DNA of 64,000 bases, taken from positions 2,950,782-3,014,781 of the forward strand of contig OX457047.1 in the NCBI GenBank assembly GCA_949752735.1. The letters run 5' to 3'. The translations under genes were made by a program, and so were the position numbers. Under the pieces are notes generated by a model. That model was not told the DNA's origin. It did no database searches and worked only from the letters and a program-made list of their open reading frames with translations. This document shows positions 10,137 through 51,289 of this stretch, piece by piece. The stretch comes from Lumbricus terrestris (taxonomy: Eukaryota > Annelida > Clitellata > Crassiclitellata > Lumbricidae). Position 1 is the first letter of the stretch, and every line of letters starts with the position of its first letter.

Positions 10137-11418
10137 TGCCTGCAGAGAACGGACGGACGGACGTGAACAGTAGTAAGAAACAATATGCCAAAACAAATTC
10201 TGGCAATGCAAAATGTTTGGCAGGGCAACAACCAGAGCAACGACCGTGGCAAAGACTTTTTACCGGGGCATTTGCCCTGCCATGCCCTGGCGTAGCGCCG
10301 CCACTGTGGGCTATAGGCTATCTTTAGCCAAATCGCTTGAATCGATTTTCCCAAGTCTGTTTAGTCGAATCGAAGTGGGCAGACAGCCATGGCCAGAATC
10401 GGCCGAATGCATCTAAATAAGTAAGCAAAGTAACAAAATAGACTATTCTTTATTAGACTACCAACCAAACTGCATTTCATATTAGCCCATCTGTAATGCC
10501 TGATCATACTTTAATTTTCCCGATATTTAGAGAATTGAACCAAAACTATGATTCCAACATTATCATGTCATAAATTTAAACGGATGGAAAGATAGCCTAT
10601 GAACCCTTCAACTTCATCTGCCGAAATTTAAGTTTACGAGCAATTTTCTTTGGACTTTGCAACAAAATAATTCACACATGAAAACGGTTTTGATATTTTT
10701 GTGAAGAAAGTAGGCTATTGGTGAATTGTGAAGTATTGGTTGATTATTTAAATAAAGAAAGATATAGAGTGCTTGGGGGGAAGTCCGACACTGGAGGGAA
10801 GTTCGACAGACGTAACTGTTTTGCTTATTTACTCACGAACTTTAATGACATGTCATTTCCGAATATATTTTTTAATAAAGCTTTCTTTAGTTGTTATTTT
10901 GGCCAACTCGGATTAAAATTTTGCCACATGCAATCCGCGAAACCCTGAGCTAAATCAGTGCACCTGATAAATGATCAATGCATCCGACTGCGCAATGTAA
11001 AATCATGTTAAGAGTTTATTTGCATATCGCTCATCTCGAGGGAGATTTTATTGTTGTCAATGCTTGAACTACGTCTAATGGCAATGGAAAGTAGGCTGGT
11101 AGGATGCATAGTGCTCATTACACAGTGGGTCGCCGATTAAGTGACCTGTCGAACTTCCCCCCAAGTTCGGGTAAGTTCGACACCTCTGATTGGGGGAAGT
11201 TCGACAGTGTGCGACTCATGCATATACGTGGGATTATGTGATTCGTTTTATGCGTGTATCATTACTGTAGATGCAAAAATTAATGTCTATACAATAAAAG
11301 TCTGATTTTTTGGTGCCTACAATAGATGTTCAAGAAGAAAGACTTTATAACCAATATTAAAAGATAAACAAAATGTCCAAAGAGAGAAGACCTCAGTTCT
11401 TACTTCGGATGTGTACAC

Positions 11419-12438
<1,020 letters not shown>

Positions 12439-12505
12439 CCTATGTAGACTATGTATGTATGGACTATGACACGAATGCTAACGATGTCAGTGATCCATGT
12501 AATTA

Positions 12506-12658
12506 CGCTTTGCTCAATGTGGTTGTTCATATTTTGATCCAACCAAGAACCAGGAAGATGAATGGATAAGGTGTCAGATGTGTGGACGTTGGTTTCATGA
12601 GACGTGTACATATGCTGTCAATGACATTTATCTAACCTGCACACGTTGTAAATACTGA
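12506..12658 (+). pseudogene. PHD-finger C-terminus of a transposase (fragment)
   Basis: The frame encodes CGCSYFDPTKNQEDEWIRC, then CGRWFHETC and YLTCTRCKY, stop at 12656..12658. The spacing C-x-C, C-x2-C, H-x2-C, C-x2-C with the preceding aromatic WF is a full C4HC3 PHD finger. A stop codon lies just upstream in the same frame, next to the microsatellite, so the rest of the protein is lost. PHD fingers of this kind end many pogo/Tigger-like transposases of aquatic invertebrates. Confidence 0.7.
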
Positions 12659-12901
12659 TTCCAGTGACAGACAGTAACTGTCGGAATTCCCCCCACAGTG
12701 AGGGGAAATTCGACAATTTGGTGCCCTCAGAAAAGGTGTTTGTAATTTCAAGAAATAAACTGCAAGGAATAAATTGTTATTGCTTTTGATTAAAGAGATA
12801 TAGTACTACTTTAAAGTATTTTTGTTATAATTTTATGATCTCGTTTTAGCCTAGAAATTTCGCAAAAATGCTTAATGTGTCGAACTTCCCCACAAGCACT
12901 C

Positions 12902-13546
12902 TAATTGGCGACAGGATATAAATCTGGACTGTTCGGAGGCGATAATGTGGGGAAAATGAAGTACGGCATAAATGCTATCTGTATTCTTAGCACTTCAATG
13001 GTTTCTCTGATTCCGTGGGCTGGCTTCTATTAAGAAAGAAAATAGCCTTCTTGGGCAAGTTGGGCTAGAATCTATTATGGCAGGTAGAAGACGTGACAGC
13101 AGAATGCTGCGATAATAGACACAGTTAACTTTTACACCAGGATCACTGACGACCAAATGGGAACGACCAAGTGTCGAAACCACAATAATTAACGAACAAA
13201 TCCAATGAGTCCTATACTAGCGGGACCTGTCTCTTCAGGTGTGTCCTTTGTTCCCACTTAAACTCATCTAAATCTGCTGCTTTAATCGCTTCATTGTTAC
13301 ATTTGTTCTACTTATGCCCTGTTAAAACTGTATTTCCTGGGTTCAACAAACGAATTGAATTGAAATAATTCTAATACATGTAGTTGCTCACTTCGTCTAA
13401 CGTTTGCATCTGCTGTCAACTGCAAACAGCGTAATAATGTGAAGTCGAAAAGAGTCGCAAATGTTGAACATTTCTCTGCTGCCATGCAATAAACTTTCTT
13501 TTAGTTTCGGCTGCCATTATTGCAGTGTTCATTTTAATAAGAAGAA
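12902..13546. other. intergenic sequence, possible LINE 3' end near 13216..13375
   Basis: A motif AGCGGGACCTGTCTCTTCAG at about 13219 resembles text at 21226, 30856 and 17900 (AGCGGGA followed by a CTTTT-rich run). It may be the 3' part of a dispersed retroelement. No coding sequence is seen. Confidence 0.35.
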
Positions 13547-13790
13547 AAGGGGCCCGGTAGAGTAGTGGTTAACACGCTGGCCAAGAGTGCGAGAGGTAGT
13601 GAGTTCGAGCCCCCGTTGGGCGGATTTGCTTTGTAGGCTGCCATTGGCGTCGTGTAATTACAAAGCTGTCTGTTCAGTTGATAGTTAAGTTTAATTAAGA
13701 TTACTGCATAACGTGTAAATGTAAAGCGCAGTGCGTCTTAGAGGCGTTTAATTAAAGAAAATATATTATTATTATTACTTTTAACGAATT
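13547..13790 (+). repeat. tRNA-derived SINE (family 3)
   Basis: Starts GGGGCCCGGTAGAGTAGTGG (A-box-like TAGAGTAGTGG) with GTGAGTTCGAGCCCCCG as B box, then a unique body and a (TTA)n tail. Confidence 0.6.
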
Positions 13791-15975
13791 GCACAGAAAT
13801 CTCGTGAGCATCCAAGTTGTATAAAATCAAATTTATGGCAAGTTGCGGGAACTTACTTTGTGTTATAACGCTCCAAAGGTCAAAACAAAAGATCACGTTC
13901 GTTACCGTAACTACAATCTACCGTATGCTGCTTTGAAACTAAACGCTGAGCATCAGTTTATCCACAAGCGTTCAGAAGATCCGAGTCCGATTGATAGAGA
14001 GACAGGAGATAGGCGGCAGAAAAGCAGTCTGAAATTATACTGCACAACCATGCATGCTGTATCTCCATTGCAAATCCAAATGAGTCGTGAGCCGCATCTA
14101 CACATTCACCTGGCCACTCACACGCCCAGCTCTTAGACACAGTGGCGTAGACAAAGGGGTTTCGGGGGTTTAATTTAAAATTAACAATTTCTATGGCTAC
14201 CCATAAAACGAGTGGAAAAATAAGCGAAGCCTGTTAGGGATAATTTTGTGGATGCAATTTAGCTCCGTTTAAATAGTTATATAAACAACAACAACGCAAC
14301 CGAAGAGATACAATGAATAGGTGAAGGGGGAGGCGGCGATGAAAGCCGAGATGGAGAAGATGAAGTTGGTGGAAGTCTTGGTCGTAAGAGATGTCTCCTT
14401 AAATCCAAGCGCAGAGCACCAGCTTGAGTAGGTTATAGCTGCAGTAAGATCTGTTGAGACACGATTTGTTTTGACTCTCACCGTGTAGGGCACATAATGC
14501 CTATAATAATAATGTATAGGTGATTCCGTATGTAGGGCCTTGTAGGCCTATAAAATAAAATCACCAAAATTACAAATGGTAGGCTGATAATAATTATTAT
14601 TCCACTATTAGTGTTTTGGCCCTCAAATCTTTATATGTATATATAAATATATATATATGGATGGTGTGCGTCGATATTATAGAAACATTTAAATACTTAA
14701 AGATATTTCCAGACTCAGGGATTTATGCGTAGGCCTGTTTAGCTATTAAGCGTATTATAAATAATTTATAATACATGGCCGTCTTTAATCGCTATTTTCA
14801 TGTTCGTTTTCTTCAACATTCGTTCGTATGTAGGCCTACAGATCCAGTGATCGGACCCTATTTATGCCGTCTAGTAGGCCTACATGCGGTAACAGGGCCG
14901 CATTAAGGGCCTTAATTTAAGGCTAGTGCGGGCCCGGGTGCTGTGGTAACCTTGCGGGCCCTCCTCTCAGTACTGTCAGCCACTGGTCTACCATGGCAAA
15001 ATTCTCCCACACGCATGTAATTATGCCGTGTTTACTAATGAGTATACAGTATACTATGCAGCCAATGGATACTTTTCCTTTGGTACGCATGTAATTGTTT
15101 CCAAGGAAAAGTTTCCTACAGGCTACACTATATATTAGTTATAAGTCTACAATACGTGACAGAAGGAACGAACGACTAGATTCTTCAATTGTTATTTATA
15201 TTTATAAGTCCTACATGCTTATAGGCCCGCCCTATGATCCTTCCAGTTGATTTTCTTCATTGTTCTCCACGTCCACATTTCGAAGACCTATCTTCCTATG
15301 ATTATATTGCTTGCTCTCATGGTTCATGTCTCACATCCAAACAACACCACTTGCACTCCATGTCAATGTTTCATAATCCGTTTCTCTGGATTCCTGTTAT
15401 CTCTTTTCTTTTAAGTTTATCGTAATTCTTAAATTTAAATTTATAAGTTCGTTCTTCCTATTTCCAGGTCTATAAAAAATACAGCATCATATTTCTTTCG
15501 CAAACTCCAATAATATCCTGGCAAAGCGCTCTTTAGAGCGTCATGATCTTCTTGCACCAATTATCTAGGTCTAGGAATTATCGGAGAAGAGTAGGCCTAC
15601 ACAGTGAAAGAGATCGAGACAAAGGAAATGGGTAGAATACAGGCTGAGGACAGATTCACTGCGAAGAACGGCCATAAAGAAAAAAATAAGGGAAGCGAAC
15701 AAGTGGAGAAAAACGACAGCTTATGCTGGATTGGATAATAACAAATGGATAGGCCTATGGAAAGTTTGAGGAAGAGGCATCGGACATTTCAGCCAGCCTC
15801 GGAGACAGAAAACTAGAGAATAAGATGATAAGTTATAATAGGTTTCAGAAATTAAGAGGTATCCAATAACAATTCTTCTATCGTTAATTCTCTTATTATT
15901 TTAAAGAAGCCAGTCAAAATGATTGACCCACATGGCCTAATTTAAGATAGCCAATCACTGTTGTTACTTCTCAAA
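13791..15975. other. intergenic sequence, no gene recognised
   Basis: ORFs at 13843..14136 and 14269..14493 show no domain. Fragments of MITE ends occur at about 14893..14960 (CAGGGCCGCATTAAGGGCC and GCGGGCCCGGGTGCTG), related to 15976..16440. Short TA repeats lie near 14635..14660. Confidence 0.4.
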
Positions 15976-16440
15976 TAGGGCCGGACTAAGGCATGTTCAG
16001 CATGTTCGGCCGAACAGGGTGTCCACGCTTTAGGGGGCCCACACATGCGGGAAAAATTTTCGATTTTTTTAGTTTTTTTAGCAATTTTCAACCAGACGAC
16101 TAAAAAAGGTCATAAAAAGTTTTGGCTGAAGATCCGCAAAAAAATTTCCAAACAGGAAATAATAATAAAAATGGGAATTTTCCCACATTTCTTAATCCAG
16201 CCCAGTTCCCAAAGATAAATTTACAATAACAACAAGTTCCTGCGATTTCAACCAATTCATAAGCTGGAGCTAATACATCGGTTGTGTGGGAGAAATTTGC
16301 CAAAATTTCATCGACGATAACTTTCATTATTGTTGCAGTATTCTTGCTAAGAAATTTCATCATTTCCGAAAATGCGGGCCCCTAAAGCTGCGGGCCCGGG
16401 TGCTGCAGCACCCTTAGCACCTACCTTAATGCGGACCTGT
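15976..16440. mobile_element. hAT-like MITE, family 'CAGGGCCGGATTAAGG'
   Basis: Left end AGGGCCGGACTAAGGC; the right end reads, on the other strand, CACAGGTCCGCATTAAGGTA followed by GCTGCAGCACCC. An internal GGGGGCCC / GGGCCCC block is mirrored near the ends. The target duplication was not resolved. Confidence 0.5.
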
Positions 16441-16544
16441 GCGGTAAGTTAGGCCTACCTTTCAAAATAAGATTAATCTTTGCTGTTTACTACTTGATTA
16501 GGATTGCCTACTACAAGCTTGATGACGACGATGGTGGCTACGAA

Positions 16545-16790
16545 TGCTCAGATAAAGCAACTCGAATTTATTTAGTGACTCTGAGTGTTCTTAAGTGTTT
16601 TAGATGTTTTAAGTGCTCTAAAACAGGGCAAAACAAATTATCTAGTAGGAATAAACATACCTGTTAGTGTCATTGTTCAAAACAAAGCAGATGAAAATTA
16701 ATTTGCAAAAGAAATACACGCGATCGGTTTTTTCGACTTTTCTAATTTGGCGGGATTCACTTAATACGGGGGATACTCTATTTCGTGACA
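16545..16790. mobile_element. MITE with GTCACGAAA end, right half (copy 2)
   Basis: Matches 6550..6790 closely (GTTTTAAGTGCTCTAAAACA, ATACTCTATTTCGTGACA). The left half is missing. Confidence 0.7.
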
Positions 16791-16820
16791 ATTGCAAAAA
16801 TTTCTGACGACCTTTCTTAA

Positions 16821-16891
16821 CCCTTTGAACCCGGAGCTCCCGTAACTCTATGGGTAATGGGACGGAAAACCGGCCAGCCGGGTTCAAATGG
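16821..16891. mobile_element. 71-bp piggyBac-like mini-element
   Basis: Flanked on both sides by TTAA (16817..16820 and 16892..16895) with near-perfect inverted ends CCCTTTGAACCCGG and CCGGGTTCAAATGG. TTAA target plus CCC-starting ends are the marks of piggyBac. Confidence 0.65.
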
Positions 16892-17059
16892 TTAAGCATC
16901 CGGTGAAATCTCGACGAAATGTTTTCTATTTTCGCCGCCAAAAATTTGAAGACTTTTTTTAGTCGTGACGCTTAACGATTGGGGGGAGGGGGAAATGCAT
17001 GGGCCGTCCCCCAGCACCTCCATTGGGGGACCGTCCCCCTGTCCACCCCTAGGTCTCCG

Positions 17060-17150
17060 TCCATGCTTTCTCTCTGTCTATCTTTCTTTCTCTCTCTCTG
17101 TCTCTCTCCGTCTCTCTCTCTCTCTCGTAGTCTCTCCTCCTCTATCTGTC
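17060..17150. repeat. (TCTCTG)n microsatellite
   Basis: About 90 bp of TCTC, TGTC and CGTC units, about 130 bp beyond the stop codon of gene A. Confidence 0.85.
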
Positions 17151-17280
17151 GTCTCAAATTCTGCCTTTTCTCGCAGAAGTCGCAAGCACTGCGAGTACTG
17201 TTAAAAGGTTATTGCTGAAAGAAGCGCTTTACACAAAATACAATAAATCAATACAATGGTATTGATTTCGTTCACTGCAT

Positions 17281-45119
<27,839 letters not shown>

Positions 45120-45148
45120 TGCGGCGATTTATACTTGAAATATATCAC

Positions 45149-45150
45149 CT
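45149..45150 (-). promoter_or_regulatory. possible 5' UTR splice acceptor of gene A
   Basis: On the minus strand TTTGCATTTCAG precedes a 29-nt leader before the ATG. This looks like an acceptor, so an upstream non-coding exon is likely. The exon itself was not identified. Confidence 0.45.
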
Positions 45151-45213
45151 GAAATGCAAACATTTTAGCAGGATCCCTTTATGAGAGAGTTGAGATAAGA
45201 AAGGCGTTGAAGG

Positions 45214-45433
45214 CAGTGGCGGCGCCAGGATTTCAGGATTGGGGGTGGGGCTGAAGCCTCCCGGAGAAAATTTTCCATTTTCATCCGCCAAAATTTCTGA
45301 CGAATTTTTTTTCGTCCGGTCTAAAATCGTGGAAATATTTCAGTTTTGCATGCAAAAAAACCCGGATGGCCTTTATTGGGGGGGAGGCTTTGCCTATTAT
45401 AGGGGCCCCCATTCTCTCCTACCGCCGCCACTG
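45214..45433. mobile_element. hAT-type MITE, family 'CAGTGGCGGCGCCAG', copy 2
   Basis: Exact 8-bp duplication GTTGAAGG at 45206..45213 and 45434..45441. Ends CAGTGGCGGCGCCAGG and TACCGCCGCCACTG. Confidence 0.88.
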
Positions 45434-45579
45434 GTTGAAGGCAAAGTCAGTTGTGAATAATTCAGTCATTTAAAGGCTTGCAAGGATGATATTATTATGA
45501 CAATTTATATTATATAACATTTTATAATATGACGTGAAATAAATGAGCAAAACTTTTATTTCTGGGCTCGCCGTTTTCG

Positions 45580-46437
45580 TTAATTGAAGGGCTTGGAGCA
45601 ATAACAAGGTATGTCGACATACCTATGTCTTGCGAAACAGTATGCCACCGTGAGCGGAAGATGGTATTCTATTAACCCTATAAAGTTTGTACAGGTCTGA
45701 ATAGTCTTGAGCGCTGTTTTTCAAAAAACGCTATGTCAACATAACATGTTATTGCGCACCCGGCAGAGTTCGACCATAACTCTAATGCAATAGCCTATCC
45801 CGGTATGACAACATACATTGCCGTGTTTTCTTACAAACTTTGTATTGAAGCCGGTGCAACAATGAGGTTATTTGACATAATCTGTTATTGCTCCCACTTT
45901 CGTTTTGAATTGGATGCAATTTCTACAGTTATGTCATTAAAACTTCTTATTGCACTGTTTTCACATATTAAATATATCGACAGTAGGCCTACTACAGTTA
46001 TGGTGACTTACCATGTTATTGCACGATTCTCGAACTGTGTAGGCCTAATAGAGACAGTTTGGTGCAATAACAAGGTATGTTCACTTATTCCAGATGACAT
46101 GATTGTGTGGTATTGCAGCTGCTAAAAAACGCTTTGTCGACATAACCTGTTATTGCACCAGAAACGATACTGATGACTGAGTGTTCTTGTTGCAATAACC
46201 CGATATGATGCAAAATATATAAAAATAAAAAAAATCATCTTTCGCATTGAAAAATTTACAAATTTCGTTAAAAACAATTTTAAGGCACATATTGCTCAAA
46301 ACAGCTTGTCGATATGTTATCAAATGGCTTAGATACAGCCGTTTAAAGTGGTAAATCTTTGAAGTCGATTTCCAAAAATTCATGATTTTCGACATACATG
46401 TACCTTGTTCTTGCTCCAAGCCCTTCAATTGTAATTT
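45580..46437. mobile_element. inverted-repeat element with iterated GCAATAACAAGGTATGT units
   Basis: The left end AATTGAAGGGCTTGGAGCAA is matched inverted at about 46417..46436. GCAATAACAAGGTATG and its reverse form ACCTGTTATTGCAC recur inside (about 45597, 45747, 46010, 46063, 46148). No ORF with a known domain. Confidence 0.65.
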
Positions 46438-46739
46438 CAAACTGACCAAACCGCAGTCTGATTACAAATCGTTGCATGAGGGGATGATCACAAGTGATTG
46501 CAGAAATCAAATTGAACTGTATGGCAGCCTTGAAAGGCTCCCAATCACTCAACTGATAATTTAGCATACACCGCCAGGTGGCGCATGAAAACCTGAGTCG
46601 ACCTTTTCGAGGCAGAGGGAAACGACCCAACGCGTCCGTATTGATCATGCTGCACTTTGTGCCCGACTGCCACCATCAACTCAACATAGGCCTAATACTT
46701 CCGATGACAGAAATGATAATGACGATGTTGTTGTTGTTA
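46438..46739. other. intergenic sequence, no feature recognised
   Basis: No splice-bounded ORF of known family. Confidence 0.35.
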
Positions 46740-46773
46740 ATGATGATGACGATTATGATGATGTTGATGATGT

Positions 46774-46831
<58 letters not shown>

Positions 46832-46832
46832 C
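46740..46832. repeat. (GAT)n microsatellite, left part
   Basis: GAT run interrupted at 46833 by a MITE and resumed at 47256. Confidence 0.95.
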
Positions 46833-47253
46833 ATAGTTGTAAAAACGTTTTTTTCGTTTTTATTCTCTCCCAAAAAACGTCGTCTTTTTTCGTTTTTTAT
46901 TTTTCCCATCGTTTTTTTTATCGTTTTTTCTTTTTTCTTTAACTTTATTTATTCATTTACTTTCTGTTATTATTCTCCTTAATTTTAATTTTTTCTGATA
47001 TTTCTTATGTTTTCCGCCAACTCTCAATGATTCAGCTAACTAAAGTCATTATTTCATCGTTTAACATCATCATTTAAGAGATTGCCTGCGTGAAGTAGGT
47101 TCCTAATCAATTTTTTCAAGGTTAAAATGCGGTTTTAGATGTAGCAAAGTCAAATTATTTACCATTTCCGTTTTTTATCGTTTTTTTTTATTTTTTCGAA
47201 AAAAACGACGTTTTTTACCGTTTTTTATTCCGTTTCCATCGTTTTTTACATCT

Positions 47254-47255
<2 letters not shown>
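46833..47255. mobile_element. MULE-type MITE, copy 2
   Basis: 423 bp, starting ATAGTTGTAAAAACG and ending CGTTTTTTACATCTAT, closely similar to 32423..32831. Its flanks GATGATGATC and GATGATGATG are consistent with a 10-bp duplication of the microsatellite it entered. Confidence 0.8.
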
Positions 47256-47328
<73 letters not shown>

Positions 47329-47419
47329 CTGTTGCTGCTGCTGCTGCTGATGATGATGATTATGATGCTGATGTTCATGAAAGAGTGATGATGGTGGTGG
47401 TGGCGGCAATGATGATAGC

Positions 47420-47458
<39 letters not shown>

Positions 47459-47499
47459 AGCGATGATGATAATAGCGATGATGATGATGAGCTGTTGCT

Positions 47500-47591
<92 letters not shown>

Positions 47592-47592
47592 C
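47256..47592. repeat. (GAT)n microsatellite with CTG interruptions
   Basis: About 340 bp of GAT broken by GCTGCTGCTGCTG blocks at about 47328 and 47490. Confidence 0.95.
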
Positions 47593-47787
47593 GATGGAGG
47601 GTTCAGTGCCCCCCTCCGACAGCGACAGCTGATGGCGCCGATGTTACCCTCTTTGCAGCTGCAGGCCAGGTTGATACAGAGGTCATGCTCTGAACTAGTT
47701 CTTCTCTGACAGCCATACAGTCAAACCAGGGTCTTGTCCTTTGAACTTACCAGTAAGAATAACAAGACCATAATATCACGAATCGAT

Positions 47788-48239
47788 GGCTTAGAGCACA
47801 GACGTCGTATGTGCAAAAAACAAAATTTTTCAGGAAGTAGAAAAAACTTTTTTTCAAGATACGTGTTCCTTTCTCATAAAAAGTGAGATAGCCAAAATGT
47901 TTATTTTGATTCAGCAAGTGACATTGTCAGTGTCTTTTATGCAGCAGCATAATGAAAGACTTTTACAATGTAGTTAGATGTGAGATACGACATCTGTGCA
48001 CTAGATTATGTCGTATGTGTGGCAGAAATTACTGCACAATGTCGTATGTGTTGGTAGATACGACGTTTCTGACCTTAACTTGCAGATACGACATTCAGTT
48101 TCTGAACGAAATCTTAGTGCCTATTCGTCGTATGTACATACAACTTTTATTAGGCTGTGAAGAATAATTTTACGCATCGAATAGCGTCAAAAAGTGATTT
48201 TCTGAAAAAATTGCAGATACGACGTCTGTGCTCTAAGCC
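47788..48239. mobile_element. MITE with GGCTTAGAGCACAGACGTCG ends
   Basis: 452 bp. Inverted ends GGCTTAGAGCACAGACGTCG on both sides, continued by GTATNTGCAA. Inner units GATACGACAT / GTCGTATGTG recur. No clear target duplication. Confidence 0.75.
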
Positions 48240-48357
48240 CTCGGAATGCTGTTCAATAACGTTTAACGTTAGTCTTTTATATCCGTTCAACTATTGGCGC
48301 TTGTTAACCGTTGCGTTATTGCCGCCGGTGTCGCGTGACAGATTCCCACCCTAAAAT

Positions 48358-48575
48358 TGTTTGTATGTGCACTTGTTATAGCGCCCCTTCAAGCTCACTA
48401 CTCAGATGCGCTCCCGACTGCAGAGCGGACACTGCATAGGAGTTTCACGTCGAAGCGCTGAGCAATCATTGCGAGTGTGCCCAAGGTCCCTATGCGGCGG
48501 CTTGAGGTGGATTCGAACCTCGAACCTTCCGGCTTCAAGGCAACGACGCCACCACTACACCACCGCGCCCCACAA
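48358..48575 (-). repeat. tRNA-derived SINE family 1, copy 4
   Basis: Inverse copy from GTATGTGCACTTGTTATAGC to CACCACTACACCACCGCGCC. Confidence 0.8.
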
Positions 48576-48576
48576 A

Positions 48577-48955
48577 TGTCTCTCATGGAGACTTTTCCGA
48601 AACAGATTCTCCCTCCCGGCGGATCTGTTCTAGAATAAGTTCGCCCCCCGCCGAGACTATATTCTGAAATAAATTCTCCGGCGGAGAGAATATTTCCTAC
48701 GCCTACGAAATAAAGTCTCCCCCGCTGAGCGTGAAATGGGCTACAGTCGCATGAAATTTATAGATGAGCAGGTTAAGCCGTTAGTTGACATTGCTAAGTT
48801 ATTTTGGCAGCAATAAAAACTTTTGTTATGTTATTTAACACGAACATAATATACTTTTGCATCAGAAATTGTCTTCCAATACAGATGTTCAGTCAGAGGA
48901 GACTGTTTTTGGGGGGAGACTTTGTATCGGGGGAGACTTTATATCGTGACACCAG
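48577..48955. mobile_element. possible MITE with GGAGACTTT / TCGTGACACC text
   Basis: Repeated GGGGGAGACTTTRTATCG near the right and AGTCTCC, ATTCTCC(G)GCGG blocks near the left. End structure not resolved. Confidence 0.35.
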
Positions 48956-49180
48956 CCATTTTTTCAATAAAACGAATATATAAATCAATCAATCAATCAA
49001 TCTTTATTGGCACAAAAGTAATACCAGCGCACAGTTTACAAATTTGTATGAAGGTTGCCAATAGGTAGGCCTAGGCCTAAACCCAAAGGAAATATGGTTC
49101 CGCTAATCAGGCTTCCGTGTTTACATAAGTAATTAATCAATAATTATTATATATCAGTAATTGATCAATTATTATATGAT

Positions 49181-49401
49181 CAGTGGCGGCGCCAGGATTT
49201 CAGTTTCGGGGGGAGGGGCTGAGCCCCGCGGCGAAAAGTTCCCATTTTCGCCGCTAAAATTCTAAAATTTCTGACAACCTTTTTTTTTAGTCATCAGCCG
49301 AAATTCGTGGATATTTCAATGTAAAAAAATTCGGATAGCCCTTTTTTTAGGTGGGGCTGAACCTCTTTAAGCCCCCCCAGCCTCTTCTAGCGCCGCCACT
49401 G
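49181..49401. mobile_element. hAT-type MITE, family 'CAGTGGCGGCGCCAG', copy 3
   Basis: Exact 8-bp duplication TATATGAT at 49173..49180 and 49402..49409. Confidence 0.88.
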
Positions 49402-50255
49402 TATATGATCAGTAATTAATCAATAGTTATTATGCATTGATAATCACCATTAATTATATATCTTCATAGAATCAAATTATAAAATGTCAACATTTGATTT
49501 GACTGGAAGCTTATAAGGCTCCTCGCAAGTTTGATAAAAGCACACTGAACATGAACACTCATGGACAATTTGTGCAGTGCACAAAGCACTGCACATACAT
49601 AGTTGTGCTTTCACAAGTGCATTATAAACTAATACACAGGCAACACTAAGGTAACTTAAACAAGGTGCGGTCAAAAGGTAAGCTTACAATTTGCGTCTGA
49701 ATTGATACAAAAAGACAGAGGGTAGGTGTTATAATAGCCTATAGTATGTATAATATATGGCCTATAATATTATATAATCTTTTCTGAGCATTTCCTTCAA
49801 CTGTCGAATGGTTGTTTTCAATGTTTTCAATGTTTCGTTCATTTATGGTATCCTACTAACAGTCCGCCGAGTTCTCTTGTTTTACCATAAATTATTATTA
49901 GAGCTATATTGACTAATCAACACGTAGCCTATAATATTATAATATATATGTTACTTACAGATGGAATGCATCAACTAATATTATAGCATACTTAATTAAA
50001 CGACATCCGAATACGAGAAGAGGTTTCATTCGTGCACTCTAACAGCCGTTACGTGCAGTGACAGATTTTGTTTACTCTTAACAGCAGCCACATAGACGTC
50101 TACATGTATTTTCATTTGCATTTAAACTGTGTCCAATTATAAAACGGCGCCGTGAGTATTACCCATTGCCACCGACAAACGACTCGTAACCATTCAATCA
50201 GTCTAGCTTTCGTCTAGCTACACCAGCCTGGTCCAGCCAGGCCATTAACGTTTGC
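49402..50255. other. intergenic sequence, no feature recognised
   Basis: AT-rich; the 65-codon ORF at 49477..49674 (minus) has no family. Confidence 0.4.
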
Positions 50256-50492
50256 TTGTATGTGCACCTGTTATAGTGCTCCTTCAAGCTCACTACTCAG
50301 AGGCGCTCCCGACTACCGCGCGGACACTGCATCGGAGTTTCACGTCGAAGCGCTGAGCAATTGCGAGTGACGGACTTGCCCAAGGTCCTGTGTACGCGGC
50401 GACTTGAGGTGGATTCGAACCTGCAGCCCATCGGCTGCAAGGTAACGTAGCCTACATATATTATAGGCTACCTATTACACTACCACGCCTCG
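50256..50492 (-). repeat. tRNA-derived SINE family 1, copy 5
   Basis: Inverse copy; a short TA-rich insertion (about 50447..50475) interrupts the tRNA-like head. Confidence 0.75.
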
Positions 50493-51289
50493 TAATAGTG
50501 TTATCTAGATACACGACTTGAGAATATCACGAGAAAGAAAGATTGTTTTGTCGTTGAGTTATCACTCTACGTGAAAGCATTTTAGACAGAGAGAATTTAA
50601 CTTTGAGACTTATCTAACCAATCTAAATAATTGCTCGGCACTAAAATTATAATGTCGCCTAGTTAGTAGATTCGACAGACTATTCAACATCGACCTATAC
50701 AAGTATACATGCAGTAGATCTAATATCGAGATCAGAAGTAACGTGATAATGTTCTATGTAAGGAAATACATGCAAATAATGTGCTTACTACTTACACGTC
50801 GAGATTCTTGTTTACACGATCAGGCACGTTCAAAATACTCAGAGGAACTTTGATCCCTGATGCATCGCAGACTGATTCGCAGCCAAGGTCTAATAGTTTT
50901 CATGTGTAAATATTAGGCTATAATAATAATATTATTATTATTATTAATCAAACTGCGCTATAGGAAGATCGTATCCGACATCTAGATGCCTTAGCAATGT
51001 ATCTAGATGTCGGAAGGATCTAACTGTTCTAACACTTCCAAATTTCATGATATACTTAACAGGCAGCGGTGCTGTAAATACAACAGAATTATTGCCTTCC
51101 TTTCAAAGCTCACACGTTCACACGAACACGCCCACTCCAAAGAGCAGGGCAGTTAGGCCTATAAGGGAGGAACATTCTCCAGATTCCTACACAGTAGCTT
51201 ACAGGACGTGACCTTGAAGCCGTTCACTGCTGTTCAACCGCCGAGCTGCTCCTAGCCAGCTGCACTCACTGCAGTCTCCATCTTGTTAC
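50493..51289. other. intergenic sequence, no feature recognised
   Basis: Contains a short palindromic region near 50970..51015 (CATCTAGATG / TATCTAGATGTCG). Confidence 0.4.

Noticed and set aside
13547..13620. possible tRNA gene
   Set aside because: A and B boxes are present but the acceptor stem does not close; followed by a SINE-like body.
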